Shown here in pieces: positions 15,838 to 25,489 of a stretch of 64,000 nt of DNA (positions are counted from its first letter, which is position 1; each line of letters starts with the position of its first letter). The stretch is from Micromonospora rhizosphaerae (lineage in GTDB: Bacteria > Actinomycetota > Actinomycetes > Mycobacteriales > Micromonosporaceae). The notes below the pieces were generated by a model, which saw only the letters and a list, made by a program, of their open reading frames with translations, was not told where the DNA came from and did no database searches. The DNA is taken from the NCBI RefSeq assembly GCF_900091465.1, contig NZ_FMHV01000002.1:5580001-5644000 (forward strand). Direction: 5' to 3'. The position numbers and the translations under genes are program-made.

Positions 15838-17232
15838 ATGCGCGCGAGATACGTCATCGCCGCTAGTGCTGTCCTTACGTTTCTCGCGGGGTGCACCACC
15901 AGCGCGCCTGCAGGCAACGACGGCGGTAAGGACCAGGGCACCGCAAAGTCGATCACCATGTGGACCACAGAGGACGTCCAGGAGCGGGTCGAGGCCACTA
16001 AGGCGATCGCCGCAAAATTTGAAGCCAGCACTGGGATCAAGGTCAACGTCGTCGCCATTGCTGAGGATCAGTTCGACCAGGTGATCACTACGGCCGCGGC
16101 TGAGGGCAAGCTGCCGGACCTCGTGGCGGCGCTGAATCCGGCGGGCGTTCAGTCGCTCGCCGTCAACGAACTTCTCGACACGCAGACTCCCGGGGAGATC
16201 GTCAAGGATCTCGGCGAGAACACGTTCTCCCCTGGCGCGCTCAAACTCACCCAGGACAAGGGGCGTCAGCTAGCGGTTCCCAGCGACGCGTGGTCGCAGC
16301 TCCTCTTCTACCGCAAGGATCTCTTCGCCAAGGCCGGGCTTGCCGCACCGGACAGCTTCGACAAGATCACGGCGGCAGCCTCGCGCCTGAACACGGGCGG
16401 GACGGCCGGCATCGCGCTGGCGACGACGCCGGGCGATGGATTCACCCAGCAGTCCTTCGAGTACTTCGCGCTCGGCAATGGCTGCCAGATGGTGGACGCA
16501 AACAGGAAGGTAACGCTCGACAGCCCGCAGTGCGTGAACACCTTCCGCTTCTACAACGACCTGGCCAGCAAATACTCGCTCAAGGGAAACCAGGACGTCG
16601 ACACCACGCGCGCGAACTACTTCGCCGGCAAGACGGCGATGGTGGTGTGGTCGTCGTTCCTGCTCGACGAACTGGCCGGATTGCGAAACGACGCGTTGCC
16701 GACCTGCCCCGAATGCAAGGCCGACCCGACCTTCCTGGCCAAGAACACCGGTGTCATCGGTCCGGTCAGCGGTCCTGACGGGCAGCCGGCGCAGTTCGGC
16801 CAGGTGGTGTCCTGGGCGATCACGCGCGACGCGAACAAGCCCGCGACGAAGAAGTTCGTCGAGTACATGATGAATGACGGTTACGCCGACTGGCTCGCGC
16901 TCGCCCCCGAGGGCAAGGTGCCGGTCCGCAAGGGCACCGCCGACGACCCGCAGAAGTTCGTGAAGGCGTGGGGCGGGCTCACCGCCGGCGTCGACAAGAA
17001 GATGCCGCTGAGCAGCATCTACTCCGCCGACGTCATCAACTCGATTCTCAGCGGTCCGGACCGGTTCGACCGCTGGGGCTTCCCGCAGGGCCAGGGCGCG
17101 TTGGTCGGCGCCACCCTCGGCGAACTGCCCGTGCCCAAGGCCATCAACGCGATGGTCAACGGGGGCTCGCCGGAGAAGGCGGGCAAGGACGCCACCGCGG
17201 CGGTCGAGGAAATCGCGAAGTCGCTCAAATGA
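15838..17232 (+). CDS. sugar ABC transporter substrate-binding lipoprotein
   Basis: A 464-residue extracellular binding protein of the sugar (family 1, MalE-like) type. The N-terminus is a lipoprotein signal with lipobox LAGC at residues 16-19. The body shows ITMWTTEDVQERVEATKAIA and FEASTGIKVNVVAI at the start, LPDLVAALNPAG, and a late WGFPQGQGALVGATLGEL. ATG 15838 follows AGGAAGGTGAAG, a strong ribosome site; a longer upstream frame has no signal. It heads a long same-strand operon running to 26637. Ligand: a mono- or oligosaccharide, not determinable here. No ATPase gene is present in the operon, so a shared MsiK-type ATPase elsewhere is expected. Confidence 0.92.
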   Translation: MRARYVIAASAVLTFLAGCTTSAPAGNDGGKDQGTAKSITMWTTEDVQERVEATKAIAAKFEASTGIKVNVVAIAEDQFDQVITTAAAEGKLPDLVAALNPAGVQSLAVNELLDTQTPGEIVKDLGENTFSPGALKLTQDKGRQLAVPSDAWSQLLFYRKDLFAKAGLAAPDSFDKITAAASRLNTGGTAGIALATTPGDGFTQQSFEYFALGNGCQMVDANRKVTLDSPQCVNTFRFYNDLASKYSLKGNQDVDTTRANYFAGKTAMVVWSSFLLDELAGLRNDALPTCPECKADPTFLAKNTGVIGPVSGPDGQPAQFGQVVSWAITRDANKPATKKFVEYMMNDGYADWLALAPEGKVPVRKGTADDPQKFVKAWGGLTAGVDKKMPLSSIYSADVINSILSGPDRFDRWGFPQGQGALVGATLGELPVPKAINAMVNGGSPEKAGKDATAAVEEIAKSLK

Positions 17233-17285
17233 TGTTGCCGGGTCGGGCCCCACATGTCCGTGGGGCCCGACCCGCGGGAGGACCG

Positions 17286-18194
17286 ATGGCAGTACGCACG
17301 CGAACTCTGCGTCAGCAGGACGCGCGCACCGGGCTCGGCCTGATAACACCCACGGTGGCGATGGTCGTGCTGGTGCTCGTGGTCCCGATAGTCTGGGCCT
17401 TCGCCCTAGCATTTCAAGATATCCGGCTGATCAACATTCGCTACGCCGGGTTCTTCGGACGATACACGTTGGACAACTTCATCAGCGTGCTCACAGCACC
17501 CGGCTTCTGGCAGGCGCTACGCACCACCGTCCTATACGCCCTTGGCTCTACCGCCGGGTCGATCGCGGTGGGCCTGGTCGCGGCAATCGCGGTCCGGCGC
17601 CCCTTCCGGGGACGGTCCCTCGTACGAGGCCTGATCTTGCTGCCTTACGTCGCCCCGGTCGTCGCGGTCACGTTTGTGTGGACGGTCATGCTCAACCCCC
17701 AGTTCGGCATCGTCAACGACTGGGGCACGCGCTTCCTCGGTTGGAGCGAGGCCATCCCGTTCCTGTCTCAGTCCTCCACCGCGCTGCTGACGGTCATCGC
17801 GTTCGAAATCTGGCGCTACTATCCGTTCGCGTTCCTGTTCCTAACAGCGCGGCTGCAGGCCGTGCCGAAGGACAGCGAAGAAGCCGCGCGCGTAGACGGC
17901 GCGACACCCCTGCAGAGCTTCCGGCATATCCTGTGGCCGCAACTCGTGCCCACGATCGCCGTGCTGTTCGTGCTGCGATTCATCTTCACGTTCAACAAGT
18001 TCGACGATGTCTACCTGCTCACCGGCGGAGGATCCGGCACCGAGGTCGTCAGCGTTCGCGTCTTCGACTACCTCACCTCGCGAAAGGACGTGGGCGCTGC
18101 CTGCGCCCAGGCAGTCGTGCTGGCCGGTGTGCTCGTGATATTCCTGCTCATCCAGCGCCGAGCCACCCGCCGGTGGGAAGGAGACTCTCAGTGA
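17286..18194 (+). CDS. sugar ABC transporter permease (MalF/UgpA type)
   Basis: A 302-residue membrane protein with about six hydrophobic segments, the first at residues 19-43. The EAA loop reads EEAARVDGATPLQSFRHILW, typical of carbohydrate uptake family 1 permeases. The ATG follows GGGAGG. The stop overlaps the next permease start (GTGA). It forms the channel with the next gene product and receives substrate from the lipoprotein at 15838. Confidence 0.92.
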   Translation: MAVRTRTLRQQDARTGLGLITPTVAMVVLVLVVPIVWAFALAFQDIRLINIRYAGFFGRYTLDNFISVLTAPGFWQALRTTVLYALGSTAGSIAVGLVAAIAVRRPFRGRSLVRGLILLPYVAPVVAVTFVWTVMLNPQFGIVNDWGTRFLGWSEAIPFLSQSSTALLTVIAFEIWRYYPFAFLFLTARLQAVPKDSEEAARVDGATPLQSFRHILWPQLVPTIAVLFVLRFIFTFNKFDDVYLLTGGGSGTEVVSVRVFDYLTSRKDVGAACAQAVVLAGVLVIFLLIQRRATRRWEGDSQ

Positions 18195-19132
18195 CGACCC
18201 TGACCGGCGCCGAGCCGGCCGCTCGTCCCGCCGACCCGGAGACCCCGAGGCGGCCCGGGCGTCGGTGGACGCGAGACAGCATCGAGACCCTTGCCCTGCG
18301 CGTGCTGCGGTGGGTGGTCATCGCGTTGCTCGTGCTGGCCTCCGTGCTGCCGTTCTACTACATGCTCATGCTGTCCGTGCGCAGCATCCAGGACCTCCTA
18401 CTCGACCCGGGTCGAATCTGGGTGGACCCCGCCAAGATCTCGCTCGACGCCTACCGTCGCGTGCTCCGCTCGGTCGCCGACGGCGGACAGGGATTCCTCA
18501 CCCTGATAAGAAACAGCCTGCTCGTGTCGGTCGGGACCGTGATCATTACGCTGGCGGCGTCGATCCCCGGGGCGTACGCCATCAGTCGTCTCGCCTTCCG
18601 CGGACGCCGTCAAGTGAGCGCCCTTTTCGTTGGGGTCTATTTCTTTCCGTCGATCATCGTTGCCGTCCCGCTGTTCGTCCTCTTCGCTCGACTCGGACTA
18701 CGCGGAAGTCTCTTCGGCCTGGCGCTCGTCTACGTCGCCCACACCATCCCCGTCACCATCTACATGCTCCGAGGGTATTTCGACACGATCCCAGTCAGCC
18801 TCGAAGAGGCGGCTCTCCTCGATGGTTGCGGTCGGCTCGGGGTAATCCGGCGGGTCAGCCTGCCGCTGGCCATGCCTGCCGTCATGGCCACCGGGCTATA
18901 CGTCTGCATGATCGCCTGGAACGAGTTCTTGTTCGCATTGCTATTCCTCGTGCAGGACCGCGACCGTTGGACCGTGTCCCTCGGGCTCGCGCAGCTGTCC
19001 GGCAGCATCGAGGTGCCCACTACCGTGCTGATGGCTGGGTCCGTGGTGTTAACTATTCCAATCATCGCGTTGTTCTTCGCGTCGGAACGGCTGCTCGTCG
19101 AGGGGCTCAGCGCGGGCGCCGAGAAGGGATGA
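18191..19132 (+). CDS. sugar ABC transporter permease (MalG/UgpE type)
   Basis: A 313-residue membrane protein. After a polar, proline-rich N-terminus of about 35 residues it has six predicted hydrophobic segments and the EAA loop EEAALLDGCGRLGVIRRVSL. The GTG start overlaps the preceding stop by four bases. Its stop in turn overlaps the ATG of the ROK regulator. Partner of the 17286 permease in sugar import. Confidence 0.92.
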   Translation: MTTLTGAEPAARPADPETPRRPGRRWTRDSIETLALRVLRWVVIALLVLASVLPFYYMLMLSVRSIQDLLLDPGRIWVDPAKISLDAYRRVLRSVADGGQGFLTLIRNSLLVSVGTVIITLAASIPGAYAISRLAFRGRRQVSALFVGVYFFPSIIVAVPLFVLFARLGLRGSLFGLALVYVAHTIPVTIYMLRGYFDTIPVSLEEAALLDGCGRLGVIRRVSLPLAMPAVMATGLYVCMIAWNEFLFALLFLVQDRDRWTVSLGLAQLSGSIEVPTTVLMAGSVVLTIPIIALFFASERLLVEGLSAGAEKG

Positions 19133-20349
19133 GGGGGACGCACGTGGCTCCGGGGCGGCCGTCAAACAGCGCTGGCCATCTGCTGCAGTTCTTCCGGGAC
19201 GGGCGAGTCGGCACACGACGCGAGCTCGGCGAGATCACCGAGCTCTCCCGATCCACTGTGGCCGCCCGCATCGACGCGTTGGTCAGTGCCGGTTACCTGC
19301 GCGAGGGGGGCATCGCTTCGTCGTCGGGCGGTCGGCCGCCAACGCTGCTGACCTTCGAGGACCGCACCCCGACCATCCTCGCCGCCGACCTCGACGTCAC
19401 GCACGCCCGCGTGGCGGTCACCGATGCCAGTGGGGAGATCCTTGCAGAGCAGGTCGTCGACAGTCGTATCGCAGCCGGGCCGCAATCCGTGCTGCCCGAG
19501 GTGTGCGACCGGTTCGACGCCCTGCTGGAGAAAGCAGGGCGAGGCAGGGACAGTGTGTGCGGCATCGGGATGGGTGTCCCGGGCCCAGTGGACTTCGAGG
19601 CTGCCCGCGTGGTGCGCCCACCGATCATGCCCGGCTGGCACGACTTCCCGGTACGGGAGGAGATGTCGCGGCGTTTCGACGTGCCGTTGTACCTCGACAA
19701 CGACGCCAACATGATGGCTCTGGGGGAGCATCGCGTCGTCTTCCCCGACGAAAAGTCCTTGCTGTTCATCAAGGTGGGCACCGGGCTGGGTGCCGGGATC
19801 GTCGTGGACGGCGGCGTCCTCCGTGGCGTCGACGGTGCCGAAGGTGACATCGGGCACGTGCGCATCAGCGGCAGCGCCGCACAGTGTGCGTGCGGGGCAA
19901 CCGGCTGCCTCGCAGCCAGCGCAAGCGGTGCGGCAATGGCTCGCCAGCTGCGCGACCTCGGGTTCAAAGCCCTCACGAGCCGCGACGTCATCTCGTTCGT
20001 CTCCGCCGGAGAACCCGCGGCGGTCTCGATCGTCCGTCGAGCCGGCCTGCTCGTGGGCGAGGTGCTCGCCACCGCGATCAGCCTGATCAACCCCCGCGTG
20101 CTCGTGATCGGCGGCGACCTGGCCGACACCGGCGAGCACTTCCTCCGTGGTGTGCACGAGTCGCTCCTGCAACGGACCCAGCCACTCGCCACTCGGCGGC
20201 TGCTTGTCACCACAAGCGCTCTCGGTGATCGGGCCGGGATCGCGGGCGCCGTTGTCATGGTGCGCGACCAGGTGTTCAGCCCGGAGGAGGTCGATCGTCG
20301 GCTGAGTGCCATGGCTGCGGAGCGAACGAAAGCCACCGCTGGCTCCTGA
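19129..20349 (+). CDS. ROK-family transcriptional regulator
   Basis: A 406-residue protein with an N-terminal winged helix-turn-helix (TRRELGEITELSRSTVAARI) and a ROK sugar-binding domain: DNDANMMALGE, GTGLGAGIVVDGG and the zinc-type CACGATGCL. The residue after GCL, often glutamate in ROK proteins, is alanine here. ATG 19129 overlaps the permease stop, but GTG 19144 has a better spaced GAGGGGG and could be the true start. A repressor of the NagC/XylR type that releases DNA on binding a pathway sugar is the likely role; the dyad at 15243-15259 is a candidate target. Confidence 0.88.
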   Translation: MRGTHVAPGRPSNSAGHLLQFFRDGRVGTRRELGEITELSRSTVAARIDALVSAGYLREGGIASSSGGRPPTLLTFEDRTPTILAADLDVTHARVAVTDASGEILAEQVVDSRIAAGPQSVLPEVCDRFDALLEKAGRGRDSVCGIGMGVPGPVDFEAARVVRPPIMPGWHDFPVREEMSRRFDVPLYLDNDANMMALGEHRVVFPDEKSLLFIKVGTGLGAGIVVDGGVLRGVDGAEGDIGHVRISGSAAQCACGATGCLAASASGAAMARQLRDLGFKALTSRDVISFVSAGEPAAVSIVRRAGLLVGEVLATAISLINPRVLVIGGDLADTGEHFLRGVHESLLQRTQPLATRRLLVTTSALGDRAGIAGAVVMVRDQVFSPEEVDRRLSAMAAERTKATAGS

Positions 20350-20421
20350 AGCAGGAGCGAGGACCCGGTCAACGCCAACGTCAGGTTGTGGAAAGAACCC
20401 CGCTAGGAGAGGAATTTCGGC

Positions 20422-21327
20422 ATGCCCGAGCACCAGGTCGGTACGGCGACCGAGCAGGACACGGTCGCCATTTCGTTCGATGGGGGTGCCGTAGCGTCAT
20501 ACCACCTGGGCGGGTCGTCACCCCGCCCGTACCTGCAGCGGCTCATCGTGCCAGGCGGACATCAGGTCACGCGATCGCTCGATGAGGACGTCCCCGAGGA
20601 TTCACGTGACCATCCGCATCACCGCGGGATCTGGTGGGGGCACCGAAACGTTGACGGGGCGGACTTCTGGACCGAGTTCGATGGGCATGGGCGCATCGTG
20701 GCGGAGAGCCCCGCCGACATCGGCCACACCGACCAGGCCTGGCGGGTGACCCAGGGACTCCAGTGGATTGCCGCGGACGGCGATGTCCACCTGCGGGAGC
20801 GTCGCATTACAGTCGTACGACCTCCGGCGGACGACGGCGCGGTGGTGGTCGATATGCAGACGACCCTGACGACACCTGGACGCCAACCGGTAGTCCTTCG
20901 GGACACGAAGGAGGCCGGTTTGATCGCCGTCCGGGTGGCCGTACCGATGGAGGAGCGCCGCGGCGGCCGAATCGAGAACGCATTGGGTGATGTTGGGGAG
21001 GCGAAGTGCTGGGGGCGCCCAGCGGACTGGTGTGACTACTCCGGCCCGGTTGACGGGACGGTCGTCGGGGTGGCGGTACTGGACCATCCCGACAACCCGC
21101 GCCACCCCACCTGCTGGCACGTACGAGACTACGGGCTGCTGGCCGCGAACCCGTTCGGCTACAGCGACTTCTGGCCGGGGGAGGGTCGGGACGGGACCCT
21201 TGTCCTCGATCCGGATGACCCCGTGACGTTCCGCTTCCGGGTGGTCGCTCACCTAGGGGACGCACGCACGGGTCGGGTCGCGAAGCACTTCGCGGCGTTC
21301 GCCGACACCGCGCCGCTCGAGGGCTGA
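20422..21327 (+). CDS. PmoA/DUF6807-family protein
   Basis: A 301-residue protein of the family labelled methane oxygenase PmoA in databases, a name unrelated to particulate methane monooxygenase. The signature DHPHHRGIWWGHRNVDGADF is at residues about 63-82, and a second conserved stretch is CDYSGPVDG. No signal peptide or membrane segment. ATG 20422 follows GGAGAGGAA. Members occur next to Gfo/Idh/MocA dehydrogenases and sugar isomerases in saccharide loci, and a beta-sandwich sugar-acting enzyme is presumed. Its reaction in this pathway is unknown, which makes it one of the interesting genes here. Confidence 0.78.
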   Translation: MPEHQVGTATEQDTVAISFDGGAVASYHLGGSSPRPYLQRLIVPGGHQVTRSLDEDVPEDSRDHPHHRGIWWGHRNVDGADFWTEFDGHGRIVAESPADIGHTDQAWRVTQGLQWIAADGDVHLRERRITVVRPPADDGAVVVDMQTTLTTPGRQPVVLRDTKEAGLIAVRVAVPMEERRGGRIENALGDVGEAKCWGRPADWCDYSGPVDGTVVGVAVLDHPDNPRHPTCWHVRDYGLLAANPFGYSDFWPGEGRDGTLVLDPDDPVTFRFRVVAHLGDARTGRVAKHFAAFADTAPLEG

Positions 21328-21330
21328 CAA

Positions 21331-22161
21331 ATGCGCCTCGCCATGTGCAACGAAGGCTTTGAGAACGAGCCGCTCGACATCGCGTTCGACCGTCTCGCCC
21401 AAGCCGGATACACCGGGGTGGAACTTGCGCCCTACACGCTTGGACCCGACCCGGACCAGCTCACACGGGCCGACCGCCGAAAGATCCGGGCAATGGCTCA
21501 CGACCGAGGGCTGTCTATCACGGGCCTTCACTGGCTGCTCGCCCGCACGCAGGGTATGCACGTGTCCACAGACGATCCCGCAACCGAGAAACGGACGCTG
21601 CAGTACCTCCGAGCCCTGACCGAGTTGTGTGGTGACCTCGGGGGCGAGGTCCTCGTGTTCGGCTCCCCGGGCCAGCGCAGTACGCCGCCAGGGATGTCGG
21701 CCGAGACGGCAAGGAAGCGAGCGCTTCAGACGTTTGGAGCGTGGGCCGCCCTCGCGGAACAGGTCGGCGTGACGGTCTGCCTTGAGGCGTTGCCTGCTGA
21801 AGAAACGGACTTCATGAATACGACGGCAGAGGTTGTTGGTCTCGTTGAGGCGGTCCGTTCACCGGCGCTCCGAATGGTGCTCGACGTAAAGAGCATGAGT
21901 TCAGAACGGACGCCCATCCCCGAGCTGATCGACCTGGCCGCGCCGCACCTGGCCTACGTGCAGGCCAACGACGCCAACCGGCGAGGCCCCGGGTTCGGAG
22001 ACACCGACTTCGTGCCGATCTTCAAAGCACTGGGCGGCGTTGGATACGACGGCTGGATCTCCGTTGAGGCATTCGACTTCAGCCCGAGCGTAGACGAGAT
22101 GGCTGCGGCCAGCCGTCAATATCTCGCGACCGCCGCAGCAGAGGCAGGCGTTCGCCTGTAA
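21331..22161 (+). CDS. sugar phosphate isomerase/epimerase (TIM barrel)
   Basis: A 276-residue xylose-isomerase-like protein. Seen in order: MCNEGFENEPLDIAFDRLAQ, GYTGVELAPY (first barrel strand), VTVCLEALPAEETDFMNTT (metal glutamate), RMVLDVKSM (metal aspartate), YVQANDANRRGPGFGDTDF and GWISVEAFDF (final glutamate). The gene starts three bases after the PmoA-family stop. Unlike the isomerase at 14147 it lacks the DTYHMN motif, so it belongs to another subfamily, closer to proteins that work with keto-sugars made by Gfo/Idh/MocA dehydrogenases. Substrate unknown. Confidence 0.87.
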   Translation: MRLAMCNEGFENEPLDIAFDRLAQAGYTGVELAPYTLGPDPDQLTRADRRKIRAMAHDRGLSITGLHWLLARTQGMHVSTDDPATEKRTLQYLRALTELCGDLGGEVLVFGSPGQRSTPPGMSAETARKRALQTFGAWAALAEQVGVTVCLEALPAEETDFMNTTAEVVGLVEAVRSPALRMVLDVKSMSSERTPIPELIDLAAPHLAYVQANDANRRGPGFGDTDFVPIFKALGGVGYDGWISVEAFDFSPSVDEMAAASRQYLATAAAEAGVRL

Positions 22162-22249
22162 TGCAGGACCCTGCCCGAAGGCGCCCACAGAGCGCCATCG
22201 TCACTTCTTCTCACCGCACTGGTAAGCGCTATCCGAAGGAGCCCTAGAC

Positions 22250-23401
22250 ATGGCATCACGATCGCTCGGCATCATTATGAACGGTGTGACGGGGCGGATG
22301 GGCTACCGCCAGCATCTGGTGCGCTCCATCCTGGCCATCCGTGACCAAGGGGGTGTGGAGCTGTCCGACGGCTCCCGTGTCCAGGTCGACCCGATCTTGC
22401 TCGGCCGGAACGCGGACAGGCTTCAGAAGATCGCCGCCCGGCACGGCGTCGAGCGCTGGACGACCGATCTGGACGAGGCGCTCGGGAACCAGGACGACCC
22501 GATCTATTTCGACGCACAGCTCACCACAGTGCGTGAGCAGGCGATCCTGAAGGCCATCGCTGCCGGCAAACACATCTACTCCGAAAAGCCGATCGCCGAC
22601 GATGTCGAGGGCTCCCTCCGTCTTGCCCGCGCGGCGCGAGACGCCGGGGTCAAGAACGGCGTCGTGCATGACAAGCTGTACCTTCCCGGCTTCCTGAAGC
22701 TCAAGCGCCTCATCGACGGCGGATTCTTCGGCCGCATCCTGTCCGTGCGAGGCGAGTTCGGTTACTGGGTGTTCGAGGGTGATTGGCAGCCGTCCCAGCG
22801 GCCCACCTGGAACTACCGCAAGGAGGACGGCGGCGGCATCTCGACAGACATGTTCCCGCACTGGAACTACATCCTCGAGAACCTGTTCGGCACCGTAGAA
22901 GCGGTGACGGCAAGGGTGATCACGCACATTCCACAGCGGTGGGACGAGCAGGGCAAGCCGTACGCCGCCACGGCGGACGACGCCGCCTACGGGATTTTCG
23001 AGCTGTCCGGGGGCGTGATCGCCCAGATCAACTCGTCGTGGACGACCCGCGTGCACCGGGACGAACTCGTCGAGTTCCACGTCGACGGCACCGAGGGCAG
23101 CGCGGTCGCCGGGCTCCACCGCTGCGTCGCGCAGCATCGTGCACAGACGCCCAGGCCGGTCTGGAACCCCGATCTGGTGGAGCCCATGTCGTTCGGGCAG
23201 CAGTGGAATCCGGTGCCGGACAACGGGGAATTCGACAACGGTTTCAAAGCGCAGTGGGAGCAGTTCATCCGGTACGTCCTGAACGACGGCGACCACCCAT
23301 ATGACTTCCTTGCCGGCGTTCGCGGTCTGAGGCTTGCCGAGGCGGGCCTGCAGTCCTCAAGCGAGGGACGGCGCGTAGAGCTCGGCGAGGTCTCACTGTG
23401 A
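22250..23401 (+). CDS. Gfo/Idh/MocA-family oxidoreductase
   Basis: A 383-residue NAD(P)-dependent sugar or inositol dehydrogenase. The N-terminal nucleotide domain starts IIMNGVTGRMGYRQHLVRSI, a variant of the glycine-rich loop; the conserved EKP active-site motif is HIYSEKPIADD, and the C-terminal substrate domain has KEDGGGISTDMFPHWNYI with histidine in the usual catalytic region. ATG follows GAAGGAG. The stop overlaps the DUF993 start (GTGA). Likely oxidises a ring hydroxyl of the imported sugar to a ketone, priming later isomerisation and cleavage; this order of reactions is inferred. Confidence 0.9.
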   Translation: MASRSLGIIMNGVTGRMGYRQHLVRSILAIRDQGGVELSDGSRVQVDPILLGRNADRLQKIAARHGVERWTTDLDEALGNQDDPIYFDAQLTTVREQAILKAIAAGKHIYSEKPIADDVEGSLRLARAARDAGVKNGVVHDKLYLPGFLKLKRLIDGGFFGRILSVRGEFGYWVFEGDWQPSQRPTWNYRKEDGGGISTDMFPHWNYILENLFGTVEAVTARVITHIPQRWDEQGKPYAATADDAAYGIFELSGGVIAQINSSWTTRVHRDELVEFHVDGTEGSAVAGLHRCVAQHRAQTPRPVWNPDLVEPMSFGQQWNPVPDNGEFDNGFKAQWEQFIRYVLNDGDHPYDFLAGVRGLRLAEAGLQSSSEGRRVELGEVSL

Positions 23402-24594
23402 CAACCGTCGCCAATTCGGCAGGAGCCGTGCTCCTGCCAAACATCGACGGCAGCCTCGGGCGCCACGTCCTGAAGCCGCCGCGAGAATGGCCGCAGCCGC
23501 AGGCTCCGCTGAGGTCCCGCGTCGCCTTTGCCGCAGCACATGTGATCCCCAAGCCACTATCCGAGAACGTCCCGGGTGGCGCCGCAGCCATTGACTGGGA
23601 CAGCACGCTCCGGTACCGGCACCGGATCTGGTCCTACGGGCTGGGCGTTGCCGACGCCATGGACACCGCCCAGCGTGGCATGGGTCTCGATTGGCCAGCG
23701 GCGGCCGAGTTGATCCGCCGCTCTGCCGCGGAGGCCCGGTCCGTCGGCGGTGCGATCGCCTGCGGTGCGGGCACTGACCAGCTCGACCCCAGCCGTACGC
23801 CTGAGGGCGCTGCGGGCCTGGCGGCGGTGCTGGCGGCCTACCGGGAGCAGATTGAGGCCGTGGCCGGCAGCGGGGCCACAGTGATCCTTATGGCCTCAAG
23901 GGCGCTGGCCCGGATTGCACGCTCCGCGGAAGACTATGCCCATGTGTACGGCAGCCTGCTAGCTGACGCGGACCGCCCCGTCATCCTGCACTGGCTCGGC
24001 GCCATGTTCGACCCTGCACTGGCCGGCTACTGGGGCTCGGACGATGTCGAACAGGCGACATCGGCGTTCTTGCGGATCATCGATGCTCATCGCGCGAAGG
24101 TCGAGGGGGTCAAGGTGTCGCTGCTCGACGCAGCCCACGAGATCCGCTTGCGCGCCGCACTCCCCGAGGGGGTCCGCCTGTACACCGGTGACGACTTCAA
24201 CTATCCGGAACTCGTCGTCGGCGACCGAAAGGCGCACTCCGATGCCTTGCTGGGCATCTTCGCCGCGATCTACCCCGCCGCCTCGTTGGCCATCCAGGCC
24301 CTCGATGCCGGCGACGACGTTACAGCGCGGGCGATCCTAGACGGCACCCAGGCGCTTGGCCGGCACATCTTCGAGGCACCGACCTACTACTACAAAACCG
24401 GGATCGCGTTCCTGTCCTGGCTGAACGGCCATCAGGCCGCTTTCTCGATGGTGGGCGGGCTGCACGCCGGGCGCTCGGTGCTGCACCTGGTCGAGCTCTT
24501 CCGGCTGGCGGACGCAGCCGAGCTCTTGGCTGATCCGGACTTCGCCGCGCACCGGATGCGGCGGTACCTGTCCGTCCAGGGGATCGGTGATTGA
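23398..24594 (+). CDS. DUF993 family, DapA-like (dihydrodipicolinate synthase superfamily) aldolase
   Basis: A 398-residue protein of DUF993, a TIM-barrel family related to Schiff-base aldolases. KVEGVKVSLLDAAHE near residues 234-248 holds Lys239, placed like the catalytic lysine of DapA-type enzymes, and RLYTGDDFNYPELV near 256-270 follows. The C-terminus (YYYKTGIAFLSWLNGHQAAF) is also conserved in look. GTG 23398 overlaps the dehydrogenase stop and the next isomerase start overlaps this stop. A retro-aldol cleavage giving a three-carbon unit for the glycerate kinase two genes downstream is an attractive but unproven role. Confidence 0.82.
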   Translation: MTTVANSAGAVLLPNIDGSLGRHVLKPPREWPQPQAPLRSRVAFAAAHVIPKPLSENVPGGAAAIDWDSTLRYRHRIWSYGLGVADAMDTAQRGMGLDWPAAAELIRRSAAEARSVGGAIACGAGTDQLDPSRTPEGAAGLAAVLAAYREQIEAVAGSGATVILMASRALARIARSAEDYAHVYGSLLADADRPVILHWLGAMFDPALAGYWGSDDVEQATSAFLRIIDAHRAKVEGVKVSLLDAAHEIRLRAALPEGVRLYTGDDFNYPELVVGDRKAHSDALLGIFAAIYPAASLAIQALDAGDDVTARAILDGTQALGRHIFEAPTYYYKTGIAFLSWLNGHQAAFSMVGGLHAGRSVLHLVELFRLADAAELLADPDFAAHRMRRYLSVQGIGD

Positions 24595-25489
24595 GAGCAT
24601 GATGGACATCGACCAGGCGACGCTGCGGCGGCTCTCGCTGAACACCATGACCACCAAGAACTGGACCCTGCCCGAGGCAGTCGACGGTTCAGTCCGAGCC
24701 GGACTGCCGGCGGTCGGCCTCTGGCGCGACCGTGTCGCCGAGGTCGGGCTCGACGCCGCGGCCAAACGAGTGCGCGACGCGGGTCTGCGGGTCTCCTCAC
24801 TCTGCCGAGGTGGCTTCCTGACGGCAGCTGATGCCGCCGGGCAGAGGGCCGCGCTCGAGGACAACAGGGCCGCCATCATCGAGGCCGCGACCTTGGGCAC
24901 TGACGCGCTGATCATGGTTGTAGGTGGGCTCCCAGAGGGCGACCGCGACCTCGCTGGCGCTCGTCAACGGGTGGCGGACCGACTCGCCGAGCTGGTGCCG
25001 TTCGCCAAGGAGCATGGCGTGCGGATGGTCCTGGAGCCCCTCCATCCCATGTACGTCGCAGACCGCGCGGTCCTGTCTACCCTCGGCCAGGCCCTCGACA
25101 TCGCATCCGGTCACCCGGCGGACGCCGTCGCCGTCGTGGTCGACACCTTCCATGTCTTCTGGGACCCCCAGTTGCCTGAGCAGATTGCCCGCGCTGGCCG
25201 GGAGGGCAGGGTCGCCAGCTACCAGGTCTGTGACTTCAACCTGCCGATCGCCTCTGACGCGCTGCTCTCGCGCGGCATGATGGGCGACGGCGTGATCGAC
25301 TTCCGTGCTATCACCTCGATGATCGCCGCCACGGGGTACGACGGTGACATCGAGGTGGAGATCTTCAACGCCGCGATCTGGGCGATGAACGGCGACGATG
25401 TGCTGGCGACAATGGCCCGCCGATACGCCGAACTCGTGCACCCCTACCTCGATCCCGCCGCAGCCGATCCTGCACCCGCTGACCGGTGA
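24587..25489 (+). CDS. sugar phosphate isomerase/epimerase (TIM barrel)
   Basis: A 300-residue TIM-barrel protein. RMVLEPLHPMYVADRAVLST carries the metal glutamate, VVVDTFHVFWDPQL the aspartate and histidine, and DIEVEIFNAAIWA the last acidic strand. It begins at GTG 24587, eight bases before the DUF993 stop; ATG 24599 and 24602 are alternatives but have weaker ribosome sites. The stop overlaps the glycerate kinase start. The pairing of DUF993 with an isomerase of this type inside a dehydrogenase operon suggests consecutive steps. Confidence 0.86.
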   Translation: MIESMMDIDQATLRRLSLNTMTTKNWTLPEAVDGSVRAGLPAVGLWRDRVAEVGLDAAAKRVRDAGLRVSSLCRGGFLTAADAAGQRAALEDNRAAIIEAATLGTDALIMVVGGLPEGDRDLAGARQRVADRLAELVPFAKEHGVRMVLEPLHPMYVADRAVLSTLGQALDIASGHPADAVAVVVDTFHVFWDPQLPEQIARAGREGRVASYQVCDFNLPIASDALLSRGMMGDGVIDFRAITSMIAATGYDGDIEVEIFNAAIWAMNGDDVLATMARRYAELVHPYLDPAAADPAPADR